From positions 22,222,833 to 22,286,832 of the forward strand of contig JAJEKV010000010.1 of assembly GCA_021234155.1 (NCBI GenBank): a DNA stretch of 64,000 nucleotides, given 5' to 3'. Shown here one piece after another: positions 1-9,790 of this stretch. The notes under the pieces were generated by a model. The model had not been told where the DNA came from, did no database searches, and worked only from the letters and a program-made list of their open reading frames with translations. Source of the stretch: Isoetes taiwanensis (lineage: Eukaryota; Streptophyta; Lycopodiopsida; Isoetales; Isoetaceae). Position numbers and translations under genes: made by a program. How positions within the stretch are numbered: the first letter of the stretch is position 1; every line of letters starts with the position of its first letter.

Positions 1-340
1 AAGAAACAAAGCGACCTTGTTCCTTGGCTTTTTAAAAGAACGCAAACCTGTGGGCATAGCTTTCACCTTCTCAGCATCAAAAACTCCATTTTCCTCCATC
101 CCGCATAAATCTTAGTTCCCAAATCTTACTAACCCCAGGACCAGTTCAATATTTTGCCGGATTGGCCTTGCACCGCCATTGTAGAGTGAAGCGCCAACAA
201 TAGACCCAACAGAGGTTCGAATTCCATAAGCAGAGGCTCAAGTCTTTTGAGGGCTAAACTAGGTGGTCCTTTACACTGTGATGTAAAAGATATGGCTACC
301 CACCGGAGCAACAAAGAAGCTCTTGGCATCGAACTAAGCA
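1..340. other. Unassigned flank, interrupted by the chromovirus
   Basis: No gene is assigned. This stretch was continuous with the DNA from 5440 before the retrotransposon inserted at the GCCTG target site. The minus strand is partly open (129-350 and further codons across the insertion point), so a decayed coding segment is possible, but stops interrupt it and no family was recognised. Confidence 0.4.
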
Positions 341-345
341 GCCTG
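341..345. repeat. Left target-site duplication (GCCTG)
   Basis: GCCTG lies directly before the TG that opens the left LTR. The same five bases follow the right LTR at 5435-5439. A 5-bp duplication is what Ty3/gypsy integrases normally make. Confidence 0.85.
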
Positions 346-577
346 TGCAATATGCCAAGGACGTGGCCTTTAGTCCAAAAGGGGTTTTATGGTCCAAAGA
401 TGGCCTTTAGTCCAAAAGGGGCCGTATGGTCCAAAGAGGGCCTTTGGTCCAAAGAAGGACCAAAGGGGGTGTGCACGCTATATAGTAGCTCGGGGGAGAG
501 TTCTTGGGCAGTCATGTCTTAGCCGAGGGCTCGTGGTTGGGTGGTGAGATAGCGTGCCACGTCAAGTGTCTGTTTTA
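346..577 (+). repeat. 5' LTR of chromovirus (232 bp)
   Basis: It starts TGCAATATG and ends TGTTTTA, and matches 5203-5434 at a constant offset of 4857. Internally it carries repeated GGTCCAAAG and TTTAGTCCAAAAGGGG motifs (about 360-465), which may be promoter or enhancer sub-repeats. A TATATAG at about 478-484 is a possible TATA box. Differences from the right LTR cluster at about 510-525. Confidence 0.92.
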
Positions 578-578
578 G

Positions 579-590
579 TGGTATCGAGCA
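579..590 (+). other. Primer-binding site, initiator-tRNA-Met-like
   Basis: TGGTATCGAGC begins just past the LTR. The plant initiator tRNA-Met complement is TGGTATCAGAGCC, so this site matches with a single A missing. The element at the right edge (63470) has the same variant. Confidence 0.75.
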
Positions 591-601
591 ACAAGTTTTA
601 G

Positions 602-1735
602 ATGGCGGTTCCCCTCGCCAATGTTAACTTGGAAGATGAAGAGCTCAAGGAAAAACTTTTTGAGTTAGAGCATGATAATTCGCTCATGAGAGAAAAACTT
701 GCCGCTGCCGAGGCTCGAATTGCGGAGCTGCAAGAATTGGATTCTCTCATGGCCTTGGTGGCGCGATTGCGGCAAAGAAGCTGCGAAGGCGTCCACGTGA
801 GTGGCATCAAAACAGTGCCAATGTCAAAATTGAATTCAAAAAGTGTTCATTGCTACTAGTGATGCGGATGAACTATTCAGCGTGGCTCCGGGATTTGAAT
901 TCATATTTTGCTAAGACTAAGGATGACGAAGACACTCAGTTGTATTTTGTTGAGCGTCATCTGGATGGGGTTGCAAAGGACTGGTGCCTGGATATCCAGA
1001 AGAACCAGCCAGTCGATCAGCCTATTGTTACCTTTATGAATTTGAAAAGCAAATCAAAAATCGTTTTTGGGTCATAATTGGGGCGAGATCTTATCATTTG
1101 AATGGAATAAGTTGACCCAACAAAACACCGGAAACTGTTAGAGCCTTTGCCGCGACGAGTTTTAAAGAAAGGACTTCAGCTTAGTAAAAATGATACCGAG
1201 AAGTCCGAAAAACTCATGGGTGGGGTTCATCGTTAGATGCGAGCAAAGCTTCGACCGCAAGTTGCCAATCTTTCTTTTGGTGAGCTCTGTAAGATGGCAG
1301 AGAAAGTAGAGGAGGAAGGTTTGGCCCTTACTGAAGCCATTAATGCTCAACGTGGCCTCAAAGTTTCTATGAAAGAGGCGAGTGGTTTTCGTGATAAATC
1401 AATGGGATCTGCTCCAGGGTCTGGACCATTCAAACGGCCGCACACAGATGTTGCAGATAATGAACCCGTTGGGGCCAACGAGCTAAAGGAATCGTATCAA
1501 GCACGCAAGAAGCGGCTTATGCGGGAAAATAAGTGTTTTGTTTGTTATTCAACTGATCATAAGTTTTATGAATTCCCTACTTATTTGGAAAAGAAGAAAG
1601 GGGAACGAAAGGAAGCTACACCTACTTTTAAGTCTGGGACTAAGAAAGAGGATAAAAGTAAGAAAGTAGCTTCGTTCATGAGAGATGGAAAAGGGAAGAA
1701 GGTGGCTACGGTCCGGGAAAAATCGGATATGGATT
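602..1735 (+). pseudogene. Broken gag of chromovirus
   Basis: Pieces in different frames form a gag. 602-859 starts with an ATG and encodes a charged coiled-coil (DEELKEKLFELEHDNSLMRE, heptad-like leucines). 850-1077 has the capsid signature YSAWLRDLNSYF...TQLYFVERHLDGVAKDW. 1237 onward has the capsid end (MRAKLRPQVANLSFGEL) and a zinc knuckle, CFVCYSTDHKFYEF, in which the last cysteine of CX2CX4HX4C is replaced by phenylalanine. At least two frame changes separate the blocks, so no full-length Gag can be made. Confidence 0.85.
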
Positions 1736-2110
1736 CTGTTGAGAATAGTAGTCTCTTACGATTTTGGGCTACTATTCAAGATCAAAAAGTACATGTCCTA
1801 TTCGATCCGGGCAGTGAGTTTGATTTTATTTCTGCTCGCTTGGTAAAAGAACTAAAATTAACTTCTATTCCTTTATCAAGTGATGTAGAATTATCTTCTG
1901 CTTTCTTGAATGTTGCCCCTCCGCCTTCTTCATTTATGGTCAAGGATGTTGAATTTCAATTGCGGGGATATATCGTAAAACGTTCTTTCATGGTTTCGAC
2001 CTTGGAGGTATGGATATTATTCTAGGCATGCCATGGCATAAGGCTATTAATCCTCTTATAGATTGGAAAAGCGGGTATTGTTATGTTATCCTTGGAAGGG
2101 GTAAAAAGAC
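1736..2110 (+). pseudogene. Aspartic protease region of pol (broken)
   Basis: At about 1795-1840 LFDPGSEFDFIS corresponds to the retropepsin active site (family DSGAS/THSFIS), with P in place of the usual S or T after the catalytic D. After a frame change, MDIILGMPWHKAINPLIDW (from 2010) matches the conserved protease C-terminal block (DVILGMDWL). The frame switch between 1995 and 2025 separates the two halves. Confidence 0.8.
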
Positions 2111-2299
2111 CTTCAAGTTTGTGAAGGATGATATTGTGTCCCCTATTCCTACGTTTACATTGTGCAGTTTTAAACGTTTGGCAATGAAAACTCATTTTGT
2201 GTATTTGGTGGTTTTGCGTTCTCGGTTAGAAGTATTCCCATTAAATGAGCGTCAAATGGTCTTTTTGCATTATTTTGATGATGTCTTTTCAAATGAAAT

Positions 2300-3620
2300 T
2301 CCACAAACTTTGCCTCCCCAACGTTTGGAGGACCCACGAGGATTGATCTTCTTCCCGGGAAAGAACCTCCTAATCAAGCTCCTTATCGGAGAATGCATGG
2401 CCAACAAGTTGAGATTAGGCGCCCGCTTGATGAGTTACTTCAAAACTGGATTGATCCGCCATAGTTCTTCACCTTTTGGTGCTCTGCCTTGTTGGTTAAG
2501 ACAAAAGATAATTCTGGCGCATGTGTATAGATTATCGCGCTTTGAATAAGATAACCATAAAGAATCGGGTTTCCTATACCAAGGGCGGATGATTTGTTTG
2601 ATCAACTCCAAGGTGCCACAGTTTTTAGCCGCCTTGATCTTAAGTCGGGGTATTGGCAACTTAAGGTTGCGCTGAAAGATGTTCACAAGATGCGTTTAGG
2701 ACAACCTTTGGACATTATGAGTTTTAGTCATGCCATTTGGACTTACAAATCGCCCGACTTCTTTTTGAGGCTAATGGGGCTAATATTTGAAGATGTGCAT
2801 GGGGTTTATGTTGTCGTGTTCTTTGATGACATATTAGTTTTTAGTAAGTCCGAGGAAGACCATTACTTGCATTTATGGGAGGTTTTCCGTCGGTTAAGGG
2901 AGGAGTCTATTACTCTTAATCCTAAGAAAAGTATATTTTTCCAATCGGAAATTGAATATTTGGGTCATATTGTTTCTTGCGAGGGTCTTAAAGTTGATCC
3001 CAAAGGTACAAGCAATTGTGGATTGGCCTCAGACTTACCTACGCCGATTCTTTGCATTCGCGTTCCTTTTGGGCTTATGCAGGTTATTATAGGAAGTTTG
3101 TACAAATTTTGCTCGTTTAGCTTCAGATTTATATTTGTTGCTACTGAAAAGACGTTCCTTTCCAACGGAATCATAATCATCGGTTTGCTTTCCAAGTTTT
3201 AAAGGATGCCATGGTTAATCCTCCCGTTACTCGTTTGCCAAAGTTTGGTCTACCTTTCTTGTTATGTGTTGATGCAAGTGGTATGGCTTTGGGCGCGGTT
3301 TTGATGCAGGATGGTCATCCTATTGCTTATGAAAGTCGGAAGTTTTCGACACGGAAAAGTAGATATAGTGTTTATGATAAGGAATTTCTAGCTGTCATTC
3401 ATGCTTTGAAAGTGTGGCGACACTATCTTATAGGGTCAACAGTTCATATTTTGACTGACCACCAAAGCATTAGGCACATTGTTTCACAGAAAACATTATC
3501 GGAAAGGCAGTTGAAATGGGTTGCTTTTATGCAGCAATATGATTTCTCAGTGGATTATCGTCCTGGTAAAGAGAATGTTGTAGCTGATGCTTTAAGTAGA
3601 CGTTATGCAGTTTGTTCTCT
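2300..3620 (+). pseudogene. Reverse transcriptase and RNase H of chromovirus (broken)
   Basis: The RT core at 2594-3010 reads FDQLQGATVFSRLDLKSGYW, then VVFFDDILVFSKSEEDH (active-site DD preceded by FF) and YLGHIVSCEGLKVDP. The N-terminal part (2400-2590) and the segment normally reading FRTRYGHYEFLVMPFGL (about 2690-2760) are frameshifted, and another shift follows at about 3005. RNase H is open from 3211: LLCVDASGMALGAVLMQDG, YSVYDKEFLAVIHALKVWRH, ILTDHQSI, ADALSRR, typical Ty3/gypsy RNase H. Catalytic D, E and D are visible in this domain. Confidence 0.9.
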
Positions 3621-3639
3621 TTCTATAGCACAATCCAAC

Positions 3640-5155
3640 CATTTGGAGGAAATGAAGCCATTGTATGCCACTGACCCTGATTATAAGGATATTTGGTTGT
3701 TAGCTCAAAATGGCAATGCATATGGATATAAGATCGTTAATGGGTTCTTGTATAAAGGTCCAAAGCTATGCATTGTTCGGAATTTTCGATCACTTATTCT
3801 TAAAGAAGTCCATGATGCACCTACGGCGGGTCATCGGGGCGTGGGGGCAACTTTGGCAAAGCTTGAACCATACTTTATTTGGCCTGGATTACGGAGAGAT
3901 GTTTTGGTTCATATTCGGCATTGTGTTACTTGTCAACGGATAAAGAAAGCGAACAAGAAACCTCATGGTGTTCCTTTATCCTTGCCTATTCCGGAGGCAA
4001 AGTGGGAAATGTATCACTATGGATTTTATTGTTGGTCTTCCTCCCAGTTCTCGCAAGAACACTGTCATTTGGACAATTGTTGATTGTTTAACTAAGCACG
4101 CTCATTTTATTCCTTGTTCGGATAAGTTGACGGCTTATAGTGCGGCTACGCTCTTTATCAAAGAGATATTTAGGCTACATGGGTTGCCAAAGATTATTGT
4201 ATCCGATCGTGATACAAAGTTTACTAGTAAATTCTGGAAAGCATTATTTATGCAATTGGGGACAGAGTTGAGGTTCTCCACTGCTTTTCACCCAGAAACT
4301 GATGGACAATCCGAGGTGGTAAATAAAGTTATTTGTTCCATCTTAAGGGGTTTGTCAATGAACATCAAGGTCATTGGGAAGAGTATTTGCCTATTCTTTG
4401 AATTTGTGTATAATAATACCTATCGGTCTACCATAAAGATGACTCCTTTTCGAGCGATCTATGGTCACCAGGTATGAGCCACTCTTCGAGTGTGTGAGGA
4501 TGTTCCAAATTTCGATGATTTGGTTATTGAGCATAAGGATCTCATAGACTTGCTTCAAGCTCGTATTCGAGATGCTCAAGCATCTTTTGCAAATAAATCA
4601 TCTAAGTTGCGGCAACCAATGGTTTTTAAGGAAGGAGATTGGGTATGGATGAGGATCCATAAAGGCCACTTTAAGAAAGATGCGCGCAAGAAGGATCTTA
4701 AGTTGGCACCCCGTTTCCATGGACCATTTCAAGTTATTAAAGTGGTCAATGAGAATGCATATCAATTAAGATTGCCTCAAGGTTGGAAAATGCATGATGT
4801 AGTGAATGTTTCATTCCTAAAGGCTTATCATGGTAAGGAGTTACCTCAACTTGGGAGGTTAACTGAGCCAGAATTGATTGATGATTCCGAAGTTCTAGAG
4901 CCGGAAACAATTTTGGCGGATAAATCCACTAGTGGTTCAAGACAATATTTGGTTAAGTTCGCTCACAAACCTTTGGAGGACGCTTCATGGGTGCGTGGCA
5001 ATGTTTTAGAAGCTTATCCGGATATTCTTAGAGAATATAAAGATCGGAAAGCAAAGGAAGCCGAGGGACAAGAGGAAGTCCAAGCACAGGCTTCTACTAG
5101 CCGGCCTAAGCGAGGGCCAAGGAAGGATTATGCTCGGATGGCTAAAGGCATTTAG
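3640..5155 (+). pseudogene. Integrase plus C-terminal chromodomain of chromovirus (broken)
   Basis: The HHCC zinc domain is present (HDAPTAGHRGVGATL...HIRHCVTCQRIKK, about 3810-3950). After a frameshift near 3980 the catalytic core follows: TIVDCLTKHAHFIPC, IIVSDRDTKFTSKFWK, FSTAFHPETDGQSEVVNK, giving D, D and E positions. A stop and a frame change lie at 4475-4490. The last ORF (4490-5155) has the GKY/GPF-type block (LAPRFHGPFQVIKVVNENAYQL) and a chromodomain-like end, LVKFAHKPLEDASWVRGNV. Chromodomains are thought to steer integration to particular chromatin. Confidence 0.9.
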
Positions 5156-5189
5156 ACACCCTTTTGCAGCAGAGGACTGCTGCAATGTC

Positions 5190-5202
5190 AAGAGGGGGGG
5201 AA
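5190..5202 (+). other. Polypurine tract
   Basis: AAGAGGGGGGGAA lies directly before the TG of the right LTR, the position and composition expected for plus-strand priming. Confidence 0.85.
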
Positions 5203-5434
5203 TGCAATATGCCAAGGACGTGGCCTTTAGTCCAAAAGGGGTTTTATGGTCCAAAGATGGCCTTTAGTCCAAAAGGGGCCGTATGGTCCAAAGAGGGCCT
5301 TTGGTCCAAAGAAGGACCAAAGGGGGTGTGCACGCTATATAGTAGCTCGGGGGAGAGTTCTTGGGCAGCTGTGTCTTAGCTGAGGGCTCGTGGTTGGGTG
5401 GTGAGATAGCGTGCCACGTCAAGTGTCTGTTTTA
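5203..5434 (+). repeat. 3' LTR of chromovirus (232 bp)
   Basis: Copy of 346-577 with about four substitutions (for example GCAGCTGTG here against GCAGTCATG in the left copy), followed by the GCCTG duplication at 5435-5439. Confidence 0.92.
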
Positions 5435-5439
5435 GCCTG
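5435..5439. repeat. Right target-site duplication (GCCTG)
   Basis: Matches 341-345 and closes the chromovirus insertion. Confidence 0.85.
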
Positions 5440-5863
5440 ATATGCAGGACCAAGGAAATACGAATTCAGAGCAGCTTTAGCTAAATCGGCCTTATTGCAC
5501 CTGCAAATGAAGAACCTTCATTAAATAAAAAAACAAACTTACAGACCAAATTGAAATCGTTGCCTACCTGCGAAAAGCTGGAACAGAACTAGCACAGGCT
5601 TAGCCACCCCCCACATATTGAGAGAATCGCCAGAGCAGTCGCTCTATTGCCGAATCAATAACAAAAGGATGAGAAAACTTAAAAAATAAACTAAACTTTG
5701 CCAACTGATGGTTTTCGCCATTGCCGAATGAATAAGGAAAGGATAAGAAAACTTAAAAAATACACTACCCACTGATGGCTTTTCTTCAAGCGCGCCATAA
5801 CTGCCATGGTCCCCTGCCAATATCTCTGCTGCAAAGAGCAGAGCTTAAAAAGGTCGGAGACTA
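5440..5863. other. Intergenic, no gene seen
   Basis: The right half of the DNA split by the chromovirus. It contains two imperfect copies of a short stretch around GAGAAAACTTAAAAAATA (about 5671 and 5744). No coding signal was recognised. Confidence 0.4.
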
Positions 5864-6148
5864 CAGTTCGAAAAAAGTGAGGTTAACCTTACGTTTTGTC
5901 CTAAAAAATTTGCCAAGTAGGATATGCTGTCCTAAAAAAAAGCAGATGTTGTTGACATATGTAGGACATAAGTAGGACATGCTGTCCTAAAAAAAAGGGT
6001 CGAATTGGACTTTGTCCTACTAGTTTTTGAGGAGTTTTAAGTGGAGGATTTTTTTTTACTATGTATATTTTATTTCATGTTACTTATCTCTTATCTCAAT
6101 ATACATCATCTTATATAAAGCAGTATCCTTTTTTGTTATTTAAGCTAT

Positions 6149-6529
6149 TTATTTGATGCATTTTGTTTGAGACGACCTCCCGCTGACACGTGGTAGGGCA
6201 ATGGTTTTAACCTCATATTGCCTCATAAATGCGGACAACTCAGCCGCCAGGTTCTCTCCGTAGCCAGGCTCGTCGACGACTCTGCTCCAAATTTCTCTAT
6301 GGCATGGACTGCTGCCGCTCTTCATCCGTGTATTGAAAAAAACTCTGCAAAAATCGGTAGCATTGAAGGCCTGTTTCGATCTAAATGGCTCGATTTGGGC
6401 TGCAATCCTGTTATAATCCAACCCAATCCTGGTGTTATGTTGTTCCTCCGCAAGAAAGTTCTTGCCTCCGATTTCTTCATCTGCAATATGTGAGGCCGAT
6501 TTCTCAAAAAAGGACAAATTTAATCCCAT
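6149..6529 (-). CDS. Unassigned open reading frame, 126 aa
   Basis: A minus-strand ATG-initiated frame encoding a mixed, soluble-looking protein (start MGLNLSFFEKSASHIADEEI; later VVDEPGYGENLAAELSAFMR). No signal peptide, membrane segment or known motif is visible. It lies inside the proposed hAT element, upstream of the transposase and on the other strand. It may be a chance frame or a captured exon. I do not recognise it. Confidence 0.22.
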   Translation of the reverse strand: MGLNLSFFEKSASHIADEEIGGKNFLAEEQHNTRIGLDYNRIAAQIEPFRSKQAFNATDFCRVFFNTRMKSGSSPCHREIWSRVVDEPGYGENLAAELSAFMRQYEVKTIALPRVSGRSSQTKCIK

Positions 6530-6599
6530 GTTGGGAGCGAGGCCGCTGCAAGAACCATCCAGATATTTAAAGCCTTAGCTTCGAATCCGGCATTCGGCC

Positions 6600-8160
6600 T
6601 CTGCCTCTGCAATTTAAATCTGGTGATAAGTTTTTTGTGAAGCAGCACCTTGAAATCCAATGTTTTTAGGTATTAATCTAAGTTCTTTGTAAAATGTGTT
6701 ATGAATCTGGCAGATGGAATGAAATGGGCGGCAAAAGAATGCAAGCAAGAAGGGGCCAAGTTAATAGTCGAAGTTACAGGACCTATTAGAGGATCTATTA
6801 CAGATTACTTCTCTTTGCAGCAGGATTAAATCTTCTGTAACAGAGTATTCCTCTCAGAAATCTTCTTTTTCTTCTTCAAGATCATCCAGTTCATTGTTGG
6901 GTTCCATGCCCCCTGCTTTGCCATGGGGCTCGTTTAACTCTGTTGAGAGCATAAATGTGGCCTTTGCACTGCCAGGTTTTTAGTTTAATCCTTATACGTG
7001 ACACGGATGATTAAGAAGGAAATATTTGTGAATTTCAAGCATACTGTGCAGAAACTTGAGGCAAACAGGGCTTTGATGTGTACAGATTAGTGCTTTATAT
7101 TGTAAATAAGTGAAGATGCCAGGCTCCGTCCTCCTTTTTCGTAGTTTCTGATCTCCTTTTTCGTAGTTCCTGAGCTTAGCAAAGAAGCGCTGAGATAGAG
7201 ACGAGTCTAGATGCAACCATGATACTCAAGCCAGACCAGATTTTTTTGCATCTGTAGATTTGTTTTGCATCTGGTGACAGTGAAAAATGTAAATGCAAAA
7301 AACATTTTCATTGCTAAGCTTAGCCAAGAGATTGCCACAGCCAGAACTCAGATGCCAGTACATTTTCAGCTGGATCAACAAAGAGTTGTTCATGCCGCAT
7401 CCCTGTTCGGCCATAGCAGAAGCTCCACGCATTCAATCTAAAGCAGCAGATAATAGAGGAAGAAGAGGTTAGAGCTCCTGTTTACCCTTTAAACTAGACG
7501 AATCCAGAGATGACGGAATTCTAGGTTTTCAGATCTGATGACGAAGAAAGCTTTGTCGGTACAGAGGAAGTCTCAGTCCGCATTGAATTGTGAAGGAAAG
7601 AAGATGGGGCTGAAGGAAACGTAGACATGCCATACCTGGTTATAATCGCCCACGTCTAAGTTCAACGATAGTGGCAACATGGATCCCACCAAAGATCAGC
7701 AGCCATACCATCTCGGGCAGTGCAAAAAGAAGCAGGACATTTGTAGTTCAGAAACTATAGCAGCGCAGCATTTCTGGAAGAGGCAAAATGGGATTCTTCT
7801 TTGAATCTGGTGATTTGATCATGATATATGCAACAGGCCTGCCGGTTTACCGGCCATGCACAAAGCAAGGAAGTGTTTTATGACTTATCTTTCAAATTTC
7901 AAATGATAATAAAGAATTTTGAACTAAAACTTGTGTAAAATTGGACACCAAGTAATATTGGTGAGCAAGCATTGGATTCCCCATGCTTAAGAAGCGACAA
8001 ATAATATGGTAGCCAAAGGTTAGGAAAGAAAGTTAAGGTAAAAAAAAGTAGTAACTCAAATAAGGAGAAAATAATATGGTGGCCAAAGGTTAGAAAAGAA
8101 AGCTAAGGTAAATCAACACCAAGAAAAAGTAGTAACTCAAGAATCAACATGAAGGCATTT
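6600..8160. other. No gene recognised
   Basis: Mixed sequence with short open frames only. At about 8005-8140 an imperfect duplication is built on AATATGGTGGCCAAAGGTTA followed by AAAGTAGTAACTCAA. No protein family match was found on either strand. Confidence 0.4.
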
Positions 8161-8261
8161 TCTCTTGGACTTACTGAAGGAGATGGTGTCAGTGCGAGGC
8201 GATTGAAGGGGTATCGAGATGACACCTGAAGAATGGGGTGGTTGTGTTGATTAAGGATGAG

Positions 8262-8301
8262 ATGAGAGGGATAACACTCTAATATGTGTTATCCCTCTCA
8301 T
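8262..8301. repeat. Perfect 16-bp stem-loop
   Basis: ATGAGAGGGATAACAC at 8262-8277 pairs with its exact complement at 8286-8301 across an 8-base loop. It sits about 10 bases before the LINE-like terminal motif at 8311, suggesting an RNA hairpin in a retroelement 3' end. Confidence 0.7.
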
Positions 8302-8354
8302 AGGCCAGTTGGCCTCCGTGGACGTTAAAATATACTTCCTTCCTTCCTTCCTTC
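8302..8354 (+). repeat. LINE-like 3' terminus with (TTCC)n tail
   Basis: GGCCTCCGTGGACGTTAAAA (8311-8330) is followed by a short TTCC microsatellite. The same terminal motif with one change occurs at 61035-61054 on the other strand, there followed by TATTC repeats. A shared end plus a different simple-repeat tail is typical of non-LTR retroelement insertions. Confidence 0.55.
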
Positions 8355-8589
8355 TAATATGTGTTTAACATAATTTCCTATGCCTCTAACTTTGGGCATA
8401 CATAGGAACATTATTACATGGGTCTTCCATTTTTCTCTAGCCCTTTCGATGTGAAGCACTCCCCCGTGCTTGCTCCATATCAGAATGCTAGGGAGATTAC
8501 TATATTACAGTACACAGGCCATGATAATATAATTCCTATTGAGGATTTGATCCTCCTATAACAACAGATCCTTTCCAAGATGTGCTAGC

Positions 8590-8900
8590 CTCCTGACCTG
8601 TATTGTATATGGCTATGTATATGTGGGTCAAACGTGGACTAATATGATTGGGTGCTGCAGAAGAGGTATTGTAGGTTGTGACGAACTATGTATACGCGTG
8701 TATATATATGGGTCACACATGGATTTATATGACTGGGTGTTGCAAAAGAAGTATTTCTTAGGTTATGATTGCACCTTGCATAAAATAAGAAACACGGCTA
8801 AAAAGAGGGAAAATACTCCTGGTAGGCATCCGAGAAAAAAAGGGGAAAATACTTCTGGTAGGCATCCGAGAAGCATTGCTCTGCTTAAGGAATTTACAAT
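8590..8900. repeat. Local duplications
   Basis: Two imperfect copies of a block of roughly 80-100 bp (TATATGTGGGTCAAACGTGG and TATATATGGGTCACACATGG) are followed by two copies of a ~36-bp unit containing CTGGTAGGCATCCGAGAA (8807 and about 8843). No coding function is evident. Confidence 0.6.
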
Positions 8901-9137
8901 TGGGTTTTTTTATTGCTCCACCTAATAAATTTACTATTAAGAGCATGCAATTGGGTTTCTTTGACATGTGACTAGTTAGTCTTCTCTAAGGGAGCTAAAA
9001 ACATCTGTCTGTTAATGTCAAATTTTGTATCCCATTTTGAGGGCACTTTGAGCATCTCATGGTTTGAGATCGAGTTGGAGATGGATATCACTCCAATTCC
9101 AAGTTGACACAAACGCCCTCATAGTGCATGTAGGAAA

Positions 9138-9173
9138 GAGAAACGTTCGCGGCGGCGCGATAAGTTTCTTGTA
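9138..9173 (+). repeat. SINE-like tail, copy 1
   Basis: GAGAAACGTTCGCGGCGG then GCGATAAGTTTCTTGTA: the terminal motif found at five places in the window. This copy lacks the central CCTTGGCC of the palindrome. A tRNA-like head is not clear upstream. Confidence 0.5.
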
Positions 9174-9790
9174 GAAATTAACCTTTTTAAATATTAGCCA
9201 AACAAAAAACGTTAAATCACCTTTGCTTTTTCATAAAATAATTAAAATCAACTTTTTTTTTTTTACTTTGGAGCATTTTCCCTTTTTTTCCTTTTCGAAA
9301 TTCGACCTCTGTTTCTACGTGGGCGGTGGGCGGGAAGAGCAGAGAACAGAACAGCAGAGAAGAGAGAGAAGGGGACTCTATTCCGTTCCATTCCGTCCAG
9401 CCGATAGGGCATGCCATGCCACCACACAATCTAACCCAAAGGTACAAAACATTCCCAATTTTTTTGCTTTCGAGTTTATATGTTTCAATAGGAAAGAAGA
9501 AAAGGACAAGCAATGACACATTCCCTCATGCTTGCAATATTTTATAAAGCTATGGGACCCGGTCGGGATAGTTGCATGCTTTGCACAATGTGAAATGTCA
9601 TTGTCCAATTTATTATTTCAAGCATCCGTTGCTTTGCTACACTTCTAAAAGGTGAGTCCTACCTAAAGTTCTTTTGAATAAAATAATTCAAGTAAACGTC
9701 CTTATCTATATCTATAATCTATTGCTTTTTCCTTTCTTGGTAATTTGGTAATGATTGCTTTGCATTATAAATAAGATTATCTTCATCAAA

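Larger units (their letters stand above)
346..5434 (+). mobile_element. Full-length Ty3/gypsy chromovirus, Reina-like in size
   Basis: A complete 5,089-bp LTR retrotransposon: LTR, primer-binding site, gag, protease, reverse transcriptase, RNase H, integrase, chromodomain, polypurine tract, LTR. The pol order and C-terminal chromodomain place it among Ty3/gypsy chromoviruses; short LTRs and small total size suggest the Reina lineage, which is inference. The LTRs differ at about four of 232 positions with no length change, so insertion is fairly recent. The coding region is nevertheless broken by many frameshifts and stops, so this copy cannot make its own proteins and was probably mobilised in trans or copied from an already damaged parent. 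Confidence 0.93.

Noticed and set aside
9121-9137. ATAGTGCATGTAGGA shared by 9121 and 17989 as part of the SINE head
   Set aside because: The motif has opposite orientation relative to the tail in the two places, so it is not a consistent part of the element.
9217-9608. Several overlapping open frames on both strands around a poly-T tract
   Set aside because: They arise from low-complexity A/T sequence, overlap each other in all directions and have no motif or splice support.
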